Shown in pieces: positions 1 to 11,862 of a stretch of 64,000 bases of DNA. Source of the stretch: Calliopsis andreniformis (lineage: Eukaryota > Arthropoda > Insecta > Hymenoptera > Andrenidae); NCBI RefSeq assembly GCF_051401765.1, contig NC_135071.1, positions 9,650,961-9,714,960 of the forward strand. Direction: 5' to 3'. Position 1 is the stretch's first letter. The number at the start of each line of letters is the position of its first letter. A program made the position numbers and the translations under genes. Under the pieces are notes generated by a model. The model was given only the letters and a program-made list of their open reading frames with translations, did not search any database and was not told the origin of the DNA.

Positions 1-800
1 TCTTCGCTACCTTAAACATTTCCGCTGTTCCTTCATATGTAACGGCTCTACATTTTAGGTGAAAAATAGTGTCAGGCTTTAACGCTGTCGCAGGTGACGT
101 CAGAGGCTTATATTGGTAGTTGAAAGGTGTTGCATCTATAAAAGGTGAACATTTTATTTGTTAACTCTGAGTTTTGGTTATTTTGTTGGGGTTAATGATT
201 TATATTGTGGGACTGTAAATACACGTGAGGGAAAATAAAATAATAGGCTTATAACAAAAAAATAGCACTCGAATATTATAGCAGTTGGAATTATAATATT
301 ATGCATTAGGTGTGTCTTCATTTACCACGAAAAATTCGCTTCAACTTCTTATAATGTGTATCCTGATCTTGATACTTGGTATTTTTGCATATTATTTTGC
401 ATTCTTTACTTTTTTTTGCATGCTTAAATTTGGGCATTCAGTCGATTATTACCTGTAGTAGGTTGTACTAGTAACTGCATATAATATTCATTAATTATCT
501 GATAATTGTAACTGTAATTATAAACTGTGATCGGTTGAAACATTCAATCTTCTTCCATTTCATGAAAATATTACGTATTGCAGGACATGTCCAGAAACAA
601 TCCTCAAAACGTAGTACCATTTATTATATTCGAAGTTTTCACTTCAAAGTGATTTTTCTGAAATTAAGATTCTGAACTTCAAACGCCAGCATCTCAAAAA
701 TAAAAATATGTGATACAATGTCTCCTCTTGTAACCATAGATTTATAATCTCATAGCATTTGATGCAATTTCTTCATTTTGTTCAATATCCAAAATGGCTT
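1..800. other. AT-rich DNA, nothing recognised
   Basis: AT-rich sequence with frequent stops in all frames. I see no open frame of note, no repeat shared with the rest of the window and no RNA gene. Confidence 0.5.
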
Positions 801-1290
801 CCCCGAAGTCACTGATGCGATGCTACGACCCCCTGAACAGGTCGCAAGATTCTAGAGTCAACTTTAAAGCCTGATGTTGTCTCAGGAGGTAAACAAGCAG
901 AAAAAAGCAACATCAAAGTTGAACATCATTATGCAAAGTTCATTAAAAGTGATTTCCCGCTCTGGATTTCACGGTGAACCTGGTCCCCATCAGTTCCACC
1001 GCAAGAGAAGTAACCTTCTGACCGCGGCATTAAACTTATCCAACTTCATCCCCCGCCGTCTTTATCCCTCCCATCGAGTTAAAAAGTTCCAGCAGCTTTA
1101 TCTATCCGACCTCTAGTTGTTCTTCCTCGGTTCATGCTCCTTTGTTTTGCTCGCTCCTCGCCTCATTTTTCTTCCCTCCTCCAATCTTCCAATCTTCCTT
1201 TTTTCTTTCACCCCTCTTCGGCCAGCTTTGCGTGGTTTAATGGACGCGACTGCTGCCTCGTGAATTAAGCGAAAAAGGAGGAGGCATTGA
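800..1290. other. GC-richer island with a pyrimidine-rich stretch
   Basis: Noticeably richer in G and C than its flanks. It carries an 80-codon plus-strand frame (874-1116) without splice-site or codon-use support, followed at about 1120-1220 by a T/C-rich run on the plus strand. It could be conserved regulatory DNA. Nothing in it identifies a product. Confidence 0.3.
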
Positions 1291-1752
1291 TTGATCTTTA
1301 GGATCTCCTGTTTGAAGCCTTCATCGTGTAGGTTAGGATTTTGGAACTTTTCTAGGATACGGGACTAAAAAATTAAATATTTTCTGAGGTTAAAAGTTTG
1401 GAATCTTTCCAGAGTTAGGACTTTGAAATTATTCTAGATTCAGAATTGTGGAAACTTTTAGAAATACTTTATCGAACAATTTTTTTCTCCCTTGCAAATT
1501 TAAACTCGAAACTCTTTTTCGTGTATTAGTTCGTTTTGGAAATGAAAAAATCGACGATCTTCAGGGTTTTCATATTGTGAGTTAGGATTAGAATTCGGGA
1601 GTTTTTTCAGAGTTAGGATTGGGGAACTTTTTACAAATGACTCACCAAACACTTTTTCTCGCAAATATAACACGCGAAACTCCTTCGTTATATATTCCTC
1701 TATTTGTGTGGTAAAAAATTATTGTTCGATCTTTAAAATCTTCATTCTATGG
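1290..1752. repeat. Diverged tandem repeat, about 170-200 bp units
   Basis: The word GTTAGGATT (or GTTAGGACT) starts near 1332, 1413, 1581 and 1612. A CGATCTT...TTCAT unit end recurs at about 1291, 1553 and 1729. A middle segment, ACTTT-TTCTC..GCAAAT..AA.CGAAACTC, is present near 1490 and 1650. Units are diverged and carry indels, so this is an old local duplication with two to three partial units. No coding potential. Confidence 0.6.
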
Positions 1753-2642
1753 GTGAATGTGTGTTTCTTCCTTTGCTTGTAAATCTACCGAATGAAAGTC
1801 CTACGTAGGTTCCTACCATTTTGAAAGCAAAGAATTTCCTCCATTTCACATAAAATGGAGAGAATTTCCAATACAAAGCCACGTGAAGCCTTTGTTGACG
1901 TTAACTGAAACATTTTTTTCAACCGTTTCTTTTCAAAGAATACTTATCGCTGCGAAAGGAAATGAGGAAACTAACAAACTGTCATAATTCTTGTGCTGGG
2001 ATTGAAGCTAAAGTGAATGGAATAAAAACGCATTGAGTGAAACTATTAGTTTCGTTGTAGTAAACTTTCGTTGTTTCTAAAGAAGGAAGAAGCAGGGTTT
2101 AATTAAACTTATTTACTTCTTTTCTACTGTGCGACAATTATGATTACGTGCACATGAATTAGCAGAAACGAGGGACAAGAACGTACTTTATTATCAATTA
2201 TAATATAAACGCGTTTGAATAATTAACTGGCATAGAAAGTAAGCTGAATAATGAGAAGGTGCCAATCGCTCTAGCTCTATAATTTAAATGATGCAATGGC
2301 GTGATCCATTCGGGAAATAATGATTAATGCATAATATGAATTGTGATTGAGTTATGATAAAACATTAATATTAATCAGCGTATATCATATGTTGAAATAT
2401 TTTGAGAATAACCATACGTTATCTAATCAAATTTTAATCCGATTTCTTTTCTTTCCACCCTGCATTTATATTCAAAATAGTTTCACAGAATAAACGTAAT
2501 TTATGGGAAGGGATAACAATATTTTTCATCGTCGTGAATAAAGGCACGTGTTCTCGAATGTGATATAAATCATTGACTATAATTCTTGCCATCGAATTTG
2601 TCTTGAGAGTCGTTTGAAAATGGACGTATGATCTGCAGAGGG
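1753..2642. other. AT-rich DNA, nothing recognised
   Basis: AT-rich with only short chance frames, for example 71 codons on the minus strand at 2434-2649 that run into the neighbouring repeat. No motif seen. Confidence 0.45.
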
Positions 2643-3262
2643 TGATCAAATTTTTATGATCAGATGATAAAATATTTTATTCAGTTCGTTGAATTGTATA
2701 ACTTTGAGCTTTTTAATACCCGAAGCTTTCAAACTCTTAAATCGTTAGATTTTCAAACGTATCAAATATTTATTTACAAATATTCAATTTCTCAAGTTTT
2801 CGAAGTTTGAGTTTTAAAATATGTATTCCAAGATTTGAAATTCTCAAACTCCCAATATTTTAAATTTCTAAATCTCCAGATTTTTAAACAGTTTAAATGC
2901 ATATAAATTTTCAATTCCTCACATTCCTTGTAATATAAACTGCGATATTGCAATATAAACTTACAAGCACATAGTCAAACATTTAAATCCTTCCCAAATT
3001 TTCAAGTATTTAAATATTTGATATTAAAAATTTTTTAAATATACAAGACTTCCAAATTTTCAAATATATCAGATAAAGGTTTTCAATATCTCAAATTTTC
3101 CAATTTTTAACTTTCAACTTCTCAACAATTTAAATCATACAAGCTTTCAAGTTCTCCATTTTTCAAATCTGCGAAGTCTTTTCGAAAAATAAAATGGCCT
3201 CGACAATTAGTCCATGTTTATTAGTTTTCTTTGATGTACATACATAGCTGAGTTCAATTATG
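2643..3262 (-). repeat. R-family composite repeat, truncated copy with long tract
   Basis: Read on the minus strand, this copy begins at 3262-3211 with the GGAAATTAATAAATATGGAC-like segment that follows the left-end module in other copies. It continues through a tract of short AATTTGAAA-like words (seen on the plus strand as TTCAAA words, 2719-3180). It ends with the right-end module at 2680-2643, which reads ATCATCTGATCATAAAAA on the minus strand. The left-end core GAGAGATTCTCAAG is missing, so the copy is truncated there. Confidence 0.65.
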
Positions 3263-4879
3263 TAAAGGGATGCATATGTATATTTAAAAAATTTAAATAA
3301 TTAATACCCAGAAATATTAAGCTTGTTATATATTACTAAAAACAAATCAGTATTTATCATAGCAAAAATAATTTCATCTGAAGTATATTTTCAATTCCAT
3401 TGCAAGTAGGGCTTGAGTTACAGAAACGTGAAAGATTTGTTTGATTTATTTTGCTAAGAGAAGGTGTTTATTATTTTTCTAATATTCTGTTTTTTATTCA
3501 ATAATAGAGATTAATAGAATAATTTGATCTAAAAAAATATTGACAGTTGCGCTTGGATTAAACGAGAAATGAATAGCAATAGCGTACTTATCATCCGGTG
3601 GTCCAAAATACATTTGTATCCAGGAAAGGGTTCTATGATAATGTTCTTTTTAAGAGGGTGGTGATTTATGAGTTGCGCAAGGAATATTCTATCGAGCTCG
3701 TGAAGCGGCATGGTAATCTCAGGCAAAATGTACGAGATTTCAATATCTGACGAATTTGCGATAACCTAAAGTTCGACCATATGAATATTGTATCGCAAAG
3801 TGTAATAACAATTTAATTTTTCTTTTAGAAATATGTAATAACGCGTAAATGTGTAATAATAAAAAAAGTATTAACAATAATTTAAGTTGACTCAAATCTT
3901 AAAACGTCTGTAGCTCTTATTTGCGGATTTATACGTATAATAGTACTCAAATAGCAATGAAAGTTAAGAGATATGGTAATGCTTACTATGCGAAATGTAT
4001 TAAACTGTAAAACAAAATTAGCGCCAGTACCATCGAGCGTAAAACGTTCTATCGATTGGACGTAAAATAGGCTTTCAAACACGAGCAATTTCAGTGAAAT
4101 CGTCTGAGACACACGAGCAATCGACTTTAAGAGGGATCTCGATCTCAAAATCAAGAGGGAAGCTTTACAGCCTTAAGCATAAATGTCGCCAATCTCTGTT
4201 TGCTTGTTGAATCACAGTTAAGGCGATTGAAGAGCTAATGCATTTCTGGAGAACCATTAACTCTTTGTTAACTTCTATAAATCTCAAATTAACTAACTTT
4301 GATTGTGATTTGCATACTATCTGCAATGATTATAGGAATATTGTTTACATATTGTAATTACTTTGAAGTCTGAACGAGAATAGAATTGAAAATGCTTACA
4401 TTTCAAATGAAATCATTTTCGTTACAAAAACTGTTGCTATATCTTTAATAATCAGTAGTAAAAATTAAAATTTGAAGCTTACGATTAAATTAGGTACGAC
4501 TTCAGTAATAAAGTTCAACATTTTTTTAAATAACGATATATCATAAAATTTCGTTATACCTTCCTTCGTATTTATGATTCCTTAAATATGTCTTCTCAAA
4601 GTAACCATATTACTAAATAGTATTAGAATAAGTAATAATAAAAGAAATACAATTATTGAGTGGAAATGGACTCAAAAAGCAGCTCAAGATCAAGTTACAC
4701 TATTGCAAGTGAACCATAGAAGTACATAATAGTATTTATAATTTATAATAATATTGCAGATGTATCAACATATAATCAAGCTGTAGATTTATGTACAAAG
4801 AACAGGAAAGTAGAGTGTATTTAACTATTATGGAAATCGTAATTCTATTTAAAACATAAAATCTACAACACTTTCGTTC
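3263..4879. other. AT-rich DNA, nothing recognised
   Basis: AT-rich. The 90-codon minus-strand frame at 3882-4154 has no acceptor, polyadenylation signal or family similarity that I can see and is probably chance. No repeats shared elsewhere in the window were noticed. Confidence 0.45.
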
Positions 4880-4980
4880 GAGCATAATAATTTAATAATT
4901 TGAGTTGAGAGATTCTTAAGTGAAATTAGACAGTAATTGTCTTAGAGGATCGAATAGGATTGCAAAGGAAAGACAATTGT
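4880..4980 (+). repeat. R-family repeat, right-end/left-end junction fragment
   Basis: AGCATAATAATTTAATAATT is joined directly to TTGAGAGATTCTTAAGTGAA and then to a segment ending GGATCGAATAGGATTGCAAA. The same order, including the GGATCGCAAAG ending, occurs at 16411-16545. The junction is therefore a defined part of the repeat and not a coincidence of two fragments. Confidence 0.6.
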
Positions 4981-6811
4981 ACGAGTATACCAATAAACTA
5001 TTTAAAAGTAAATTCAAGGAGTGAGAAGTAGGCCATAGGTCACAGTTGATGCTACACCAACCAAACGAAGTACGGAAACCACAATTTCACAATTTCAGAA
5101 ACTTGGTTACCAGGGACTAGCAAGTATAGAATACAGAAAAGTATTCAAGTGGTTTTAATTCCGTTTACATTATTACTCCTTCACGGTTTTCTTTATGATT
5201 TCAATAAGGGTGTCGAGAGAAGAAAAGCGTGCCGTAAAGGTGAGAAAATTGTCCGTTGTGCGGAAAACTCGAGACGCCTCGAATGAAATTAAACGCGACT
5301 TCTTCCCTGGGCAGAGCTCACGTGTCGTCGTGGACGTTCCATTTAAATAATTGTACAAGGGAATAGAAAAGACAGATGCAGAAGCAAACAATCTTGAATA
5401 TATATTGCATTGGGAAAATGTAAAAAAATGTATTGAATCTATAATATACATACATAAATAGTGAAAATTTATAATAGTTTTGCAAATTTTTAAACATCTT
5501 TTTAAAAGATGCTCCATGAAGTAAAAAATTAAAAGTTGCATATATATCATCGTATGCACAGTGAAAAAGATGGAGTGTAGAGATTTTCTAAGGAAGAAAA
5601 GTAATTTCCACCAGCGCAAATGTTTGTAGACAACCCTTCCACGAATTTTAAATATTTTTAAACACAGCAGTAGTATTTTTGTTATTGTAATCTCAACTGA
5701 TATGAATAGTATGAATTTCTGAGGTACAATATTTTATCATACCCCTCTTCTCACAGTCTGTATTCATATTCACATTTACTTGAAGCAACGAGAAGCCGGC
5801 AGCTCCTGTCTCGTCTTAAAATTGTGATTATGAATATTCAGATGTAGGAGAAATAGTTCAAGCGACTTCAGATGCAGCATTAAAGATGCAACGAAATGCT
5901 AAGCGCTGCGAAATGAATCCTCGCTTTTGATTTTTCGTTAATCACATATTGATATCAAATTTGAAATTTCATGTGTGTTTGTTGACAATTATTACTCAAA
6001 AGTTAAAACTACTCTACTGCATATTTCCATCTCCACTATTTTCTCCAACTGAAATTACTGAAACAGCACACGGATAAATAATCAAAACATGAAGAGACTT
6101 TAGACAGTAGAAACGGGTTCATAAAATGTAAATTAATTTTTTATCACAAGTATGAAATTCAAGTAACGAGCGATCTTGCAAAAGAATATTCTACAATATT
6201 TCGTTTGAACGTTATGGTGATTGCATTAATTTTTATTACAAATTCGAAATTAGAGCAATAGAAGACCTGACAGTAATAGCATTATTTTTTAATTAAAAGT
6301 CTAAAATATTCTATAATGTTTGAAAAATTAATTTTTTCATATCATAATGGTTGTAAGATCTGGTTGCTTCTATTGTCTAAATTTTCTGCCCCTGTTACTG
6401 TTCCTATTCCAATACAGTGCTAGAAGAAATGATTTACACTCCAAAAAGCACAAAAGACTAAAGGTCGATCGTAACGAAACACAATTACAATTAATATCGC
6501 CTCGAATGATATACAGACCAACCTATTTATCTGAAGAATACAATTACCGTGTTGTTGGAGACCCGCAAAGCCGAAAAGATAAACGAAATTAATTCTCCGA
6601 TGTGACACTGGTCAGAACGCACACACTCTTCCTGGCTTATTGTTGAATTTGATTTATAACTCGAGGGAACAGGACTCTGGCTCAGCGTTGATTTCAATCG
6701 AATTATCGGTGCTAGCAAATTTCATGCATATTTATCGAGAGACGATTAAAAAGCTGGGTCATCTCGACTGGGTAGGTCTCTGGAGTATCTTCGCTTCTTA
6801 AAAATAATGTT
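4981..6811. other. AT-rich DNA, nothing recognised
   Basis: Contains a 148-codon minus-strand frame at 5173-5619 whose translation is hydrophobic and low in complexity (Phe, Tyr, Ile from A/T-rich codons). There is no acceptor or domain to support it. Short overlapping frames on both strands at 6347-6718 look like chance. A weak match to the R right-end module (TTTTTTCATATCATAATGG) lies at about 6333. Confidence 0.4.
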
Positions 6812-7149
6812 GACGATTAAATTGTTATGATCAGATGAAAATATTATAAATTTAATAGTTTAGACGAAATAATATTAGTTTTTAAATTGTTAAACAGAGA
6901 TAGTAAATGGTGGCCAAATGGTGGCGCTTTCAATTCCTACTGAACAAAGTTGAAGTTAATTGATTTCTATATAAATTCACACTTTTGTATTGCCTGAATA
7001 TCAAGGCAGATGGAAAAAGAAATGTTAGAAGACTCGAAGATTAGTTCATATTCATTAATTTTCGTGTATGTATTGAAATTTATTACTGACCAATTTTCGA
7101 TTGATTTCGCGGTACCGTCGAATTTTACTCGAAAATCTTTCAACAAATG
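6812..7149 (-). repeat. R-family repeat, short copy with little tract
   Basis: On the minus strand, 7149-7085 gives GAAAGATTTTCGAGTAAAAT followed by TCGACGGTACCGCGAAATCA, the left-end module. Next, at 7072-7040, comes GAAAATTAATGAATATGAAC, and at 6855-6812 the right-end module TTTTCATCTGATCATAACAA. The AATTTGAAA tract found between these modules elsewhere is nearly absent, so module order is kept while tract length varies between copies. Confidence 0.65.
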
Positions 7150-8672
7150 AATATAATATAGAAATGGAGGAAGTGTTCTTTACTTAAAATTTAGAATCAC
7201 CGTGCGTTTATTGGAATTGTTAGCGAATTAGGGTAGTAATGCACTTTCATCACTTCTTAAAATTTCATTAAAACCTGTAGTCTTCCTTTTCTGTTGCTAA
7301 TCTATAATGAAAACATTTTACTGACGCTAGAAAGTAAGTACTAATAATTTTCTCATTTTCTGTGTGGACAATTTTAAAAGATTTTTATTTGAAAATAAGA
7401 GTTACTATGCGTTTGATAGAATTTTTTACGAATTCAAGATCTTAACTCACCACATCTCAAAGTTTCATTAAGCTCATTTAATATCGTTAATTAAATTTTT
7501 TCTAACAAGTGTTATTATTTCAGTATACAATAGCAAAGATATTCGAAAGATGCTTGGAAATATGCATTAATAATTTTCCGTCTTCCCAGGAACTTCGCGC
7601 AATATTTGCACGAATATGGCAAAAGACACAGTAGATAATTTCCAAATGTATTCAGAGGTTATACGGTCGACGAGAGGAGTCAAGAAGTTAGTGAGACGGC
7701 GGTTCACGAGGCTGCTTAGCATTTAAATATTGCCTACCTCTCTGCCGCTCGTTCCGAGACAAGAGACCGCAAACGGCTAAGGTGTCTGCAAAATGAAATC
7801 GCCTCGTTCCGTGTCTCTTCTCTCCGCCATGCGTGTTTCCTTTCATTAGAACTGCTTCCGCCTCGCTAACTTTACTTTGGCGATCATTCAAATTAGGCCA
7901 ACAAGTTTTCCCAGGGTTTAACAGCTCCCATGTTTACAAATAAATAAAACTACCACACGAATATACGTAAATTTTCTATTAGATGTAGAAGAGTAAGAAA
8001 ACACTTCTGAATAAAGAAATATACCACACATGTACACAAATATAGTAAACAATGAAGGGAAATAGGAAAGCAAATTTTTATACGAAGGAGCTAAGTCTTT
8101 GAAGCAGAGAAACATTTTTTCTAGGAAAACCGAGGGGTAGTCTAAAAAGAAAAATTAGCACTTCGGGTTAAATTTCATCTCTTTATTAAATTTTATTGTG
8201 TTCTTCCCTGGAAAGTGGTGAACCCTCAAGGAAATTCAGTTTAGCGGGAATTCTTCATTTTCCAGAGAATTCATTTTTCTGCAACCATGCAGAGTGATGC
8301 ATTGCTGTGAGCTCCACACATACTAAGAAGACGTGATAAAAATTTGTCTTTGAAAATGCTCGTAGAAACAAAGAACTTTTCTCCGTATTAGAATTTCAGA
8401 GTTAAAGTGTTTCGACATGCGACTTCCTGGCAGCTTATGAATATTAATACGTTTGCAGTCGTCTGACCCATTATTTTTTTATTTGATAATTTTAATAATT
8501 TCGAGAATGATTAAAGAATTATTAAAATTATAGCGGACTGTGAACGTGTTAATTTGCAGGAAAGAGGGAAACGAGGAACGCTGGGCTACTTTCCTCAATT
8601 GTCATTTCCTCGTCTCTTCCTTTCCTCGAGTAATTGAAATTATTATGATTAAAACCAATGCTTCGTTTAATA
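7150..8672. other. AT-rich DNA with a GC-richer island at 7680-7890
   Basis: Mostly AT-rich. At 7680-7890 a CpG-containing island carries a 67-codon minus frame (7688-7891) without gene-like features. Possible regulatory DNA. Nothing else recognised. Confidence 0.35.
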
Positions 8673-9160
8673 CAGGCTGTAACAAATATAGCCTTCGATA
8701 TTGTAAGGGTTGATAGGAGATCCAAATTAAAACACAAAATGGCGTATACCATAGTGTTCGATCTACTTTCATTTTGCAATAATATTGCCTTAAAATTAAT
8801 ACAGTACAGACATATTATTATACAGATGCATTGAAGAGTAGAAATAGAGCTAGAAAGGTTTAATATATTTTCTTGTATTTCTTACGGTTTAACTTTTATA
8901 AAGCTTTAAAAATCTACGATCCATTTCCTACGAGTATCTTGGATTTTTATAGCTTTATAAAAGATAAACCGTAAGAAATACAACAAAATATATTTCTTGC
9001 TCCACTTCTACTCTTCAATGCATCTGTATAATAATATATCTGTACTATATTAACTTTAAGGTAATATTATTGCAAAATGAAGGTAGATCGGACACCATGC
9101 GACATTCTGTGCCTCAAGGTGGATCTTCTTAAAATATCGAAAGCTATACAATGTACCCTG
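8673..9160. mobile_element. Near-palindromic TA-flanked DNA transposon (MITE/foldback)
   Basis: The two halves are inverted copies of each other around about 8920. The left end CAGGCTGTAACAAATATAGC is preceded by TA (8671-8672); the right end, read inward on the minus strand, is CAGGGTACATTGTATAGC. Further in, CTTTCATTTTGCAATAATAT (left) matches CCTTCATTTTGCAATAATAT (right, reversed), and TTTCTTACGGTTTAACTTTT matches TTTCTTACGGTTTATCTTTT. The arms are alignable over their full length of about 230-240 bp. TA target preference and CAGG ends fit the Tc1/mariner superfamily. No transposase frame. Part of the arm recurs at 48710-48800. Confidence 0.8.
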
Positions 9161-9584
9161 CATACTGCTTCGATCTTCTTTACCCGTGATAGTCTTGTAA
9201 ATTACACCTGCTTTTTCTCGAAACTATCGATTTCTGAGCGCTACCCTACCGTGAGACTCAAACTTTTTTCGTCCTCGATTTGTTGGGGGACGTCGAAGCA
9301 ACAGTTCAAGTTTCTCAGACCATCAATCACAAGTCAAGGAAGATATCGTTAAGAGGAATGCCTCGGGATCTTTGTTTCCTGTTCTTAGGAGAGGGAGACT
9401 GACAGGAACGCTTGAAACTGACAAGAGACAAATCCTTGCAACGTATTTCTGGGTCGAAGATAAATTTTACTAGAAAGCTGCGTGAAGTTGGGCTTGCTGG
9501 ATCGAGGTATTTGTGAAATATTGCAGAAGCGATTTCTACGCAAAGTGTTCGACAAGACGTGTCAGACATTTGAGAGAACGATCC
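9161..9584. other. Unique-looking spacer between two DNA transposons
   Basis: Mixed composition. It contains short frames on both strands: 9077-9352 plus (starting inside the preceding element), 9327-9569 minus, and 9482-9697 plus, which runs into the next element. They overlap each other and have no support beyond being open. Confidence 0.35.
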
Positions 9585-9586
9585 TA

Positions 9587-10253
9587 CAGGATGTTAAAGA
9601 AAAGGGGTCCAGGATTTTAAGAGTTCATAGTATTCACCGAGAGGAGCAAAAATGTCTAATTAATATAGGTCATAATGTCAATCCTTTCGACAAATAATTG
9701 ACTTCTATTATCTACGTGTATTCGATACTGTGAGTGAGTATTTCCTCGGCTCATTGAATGTATATATAGGACTTCATTTGGAAGTACATTCAAAGTTATC
9801 AATACAAGATTATTAGACTAGCATAAAGAAAGATTAGTTCCTAAATACGTGCAAATTTCGTACAAACATTCTTTGTTACAGTAAATGTTCGATGTGGTTC
9901 CCTTCTGTTGCAATGCAAAGCTTACATCTACTATTTAGGCTCACTGCTACACCCATAACTATGTTCATTACTAAATGAATACTGAAAATTTGTACTATGT
10001 TTGAAGCTACGAAGTAATCTTTGTTGATGCTAGTTAGATAATATTGTTTTGACGACCTGGAAGATACTTCTGAATTAATTCTTCTATTTACATTCAATGC
10101 GTCCCATACAAACTCATTCATTACGTAGATAATAAAAGTCAATTTTCCCTCGAAAGAATTGACTTTAGGACCTACATTCATTAGACGTCTTTTACTTCTC
10201 TTGGTGAGTACTATAAGCTCTTAAAGTCTTGAACTCCTTCTTTTAACGCTCTG
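9587..10253 (-). mobile_element. Mariner-like element, internally deleted, with long TIRs
   Basis: TA dinucleotides flank both ends (9585-9586 and 10254-10255). The left end reads CAGGATGTTAAAGAAAAGGG; the right end, reversed, reads CAGAGCGTTAAAAGAAGGAG. The inverted arms stay alignable for about 130 bp: TTCATAGTATTCACCGAGAG on the left matches CTTATAGTACTCACCAAGAG on the right. The interior holds a short minus-strand frame ending in a transposase-like C-terminus. The total of about 670 bp is roughly half or less of an autonomous element of this type, so it is a deleted, non-autonomous derivative. Confidence 0.8.
9876..10181 (-). pseudogene. Transposase C-terminal relic (Tc1/mariner-related DDE type)
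   Basis: An open minus-strand frame of 101 codons inside the deleted mariner-like element. Its last residues, SLNSRCKLCIATEGNHIEHL, follow the pattern seen at the C-terminus of many insect transposases of the Tc1/mariner-DDE group: an Arg, then Cys-Ile, then Gly-x-His-hydrophobic-Glu-His-Leu-Leu-stop. The N-terminal DNA-binding region and the catalytic Asp residues are absent. The first part of the frame is translated terminal repeat and is not real protein. The assignment rests on the ending, the TA-flanked terminal repeats and the position next to the left arm. It cannot encode an active enzyme. Confidence is good for the element and moderate for the exact family. Confidence 0.6.
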
Positions 10254-10255
10254 TA

Positions 10256-11851
10256 TATATTAACATCAGACAAAACTCAAGTTATTAATTCCTGACTGCG
10301 TCGCTTGACTTTCTTGCTACCTTTTATTCAAATTGGAGACGTTAAATCCTAATTCCCCCGTGTGAGGCTGATTTAAGAGACATAGTAGCACTTCAGAGGA
10401 TTGAAAAGAGGCGAGGAAAAAGTGAATGCTCGCTGGGGAGGTCCCCAGGTAGCTCCAGGCACTCGTTACAGTCTTCAAAGGAGCACAATAAGCTAGAACT
10501 GTTCTAATTACGCCCGTTGGGCAGAACGTTTATCGAGATCGCCTTTCTGGATTTCAAATCGATGAAAGTGTCTTCCCTTATGAGAATGGTAATCGTTACT
10601 GAAGGGCAACGAGGCCAATGATACGCTTGAATAAGCTGCAATATTCGCGGTCAGATGTGTGAGCAGCGATCCTTGCTTTATGGATCTCAGAAACTGCGTT
10701 TTATGCGATTGTTCGTCTGTTTTGCTTCGTCTGCGAACGGTCCATAAACTTTGTGGACACTGAGAACTTCAGCTTGACAACGGCGTTATTCCAAAGTTAG
10801 CCTCTATTAGAAAGTCTATAAGGGTTTACTGTTTGTCGTAAACTCTTCTGAGAAAACCTTTGATCGAGCAAGAAATTGCTGGTCAGTTTTGTGTCTTGTC
10901 GTAGACTTTTACTTGAGAATCTTTCAAGCTAGTATGCAGTAAAATTTTAAACTATATAGTTGAACTATGCAAGACGTATTTTTATGGGGTCAGCGAGATA
11001 CAAATAATCTCGGGACTTAGCAAATATTTATAAATATTACTAATAATAATTTTCTAATTATTTGTGTAATATTGGTGTTAGGGTTTCGAATGTGATGTCA
11101 CTAAAAGGTTATAGTTTAGAAGAGTGACTCTAGAAACATGCATATATGTTTTCACGTTTCGCTAGTGAACTAGTATAATTATTTGCATCAATAATAATTT
11201 ATAGAGTAATTAAATTTGCAAAGAAGAATCTTAGTGTGTTTAAGAAAACTCTCTTTAACTTGGTGTATTTAAAGAAGAAGCAATAGGAAGGGATACAGTT
11301 TATAATCGAAGTGCAGAATTCTCATAAAACTTGACGTTTCTATTAAAAGAAACATTCATTACAGTTGAGTAGTACGATAGTAATGAAGATCATTTAAATG
11401 CCGTGGAGAGAGTACCAAGTGGAAAAAAAGGGTAATTAAGAGTCTTGGAATAGTTGGAACGTTTTGTTCCACGTTTCTGTAGAATCTATCGTTCGTAAGA
11501 TGATAAAGTTTATATCCTGCTTTAATGGTAATTTTCTTTAGTTTTAATTTACTTTACTATTTTATTTTTCTGTTTTTTTACACTGAAGGATGTTAGTTAT
11601 GTTTTAATTGTGTGTTATAATTGATGGTTCAGTGTAGAATATATTGATCGTTGAAAAATATGTTATCACTTTCTTCATAATAATAAAATTAAGAAACACT
11701 TTGCAGACGCTTTCAAGATTATTATGCATATTTTGGCCTCCACAAATTTTAAATTTGAATCACAAAATTGATTAACATAGATTGTGTTCTCAGAAGGGTT
11801 AAGATATATTTAATCAGTCTGGGTGTTAAGTGTCACTTTCAGTAGGTTAAA
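10256..11851. other. GC-richer island 10370-10760, then AT-rich DNA
   Basis: The first 500 bases are GC-richer with scattered CpG and no sustained open frame, consistent with regulatory or other conserved non-coding DNA. From about 10800 to 11850 the sequence is AT-rich and I recognise nothing. Confidence 0.35.
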
Positions 11852-11857
11852 TTTATT
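11852..11857 (-). promoter_or_regulatory. Polyadenylation signal AATAAA
   Basis: AATAAA on the minus strand a few bases past the stop codon of the candidate exon at 11863-12289. By itself this hexamer is common in AT-rich DNA; its position is what makes it worth noting. Confidence 0.3.
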
Positions 11858-11862
11858 TACAA

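Noticed and set aside
5173..5619. 148-codon minus-strand open frame
   Set aside because: Hydrophobic, low-complexity translation from AT-rich codons, with no acceptor, signal or family resemblance.
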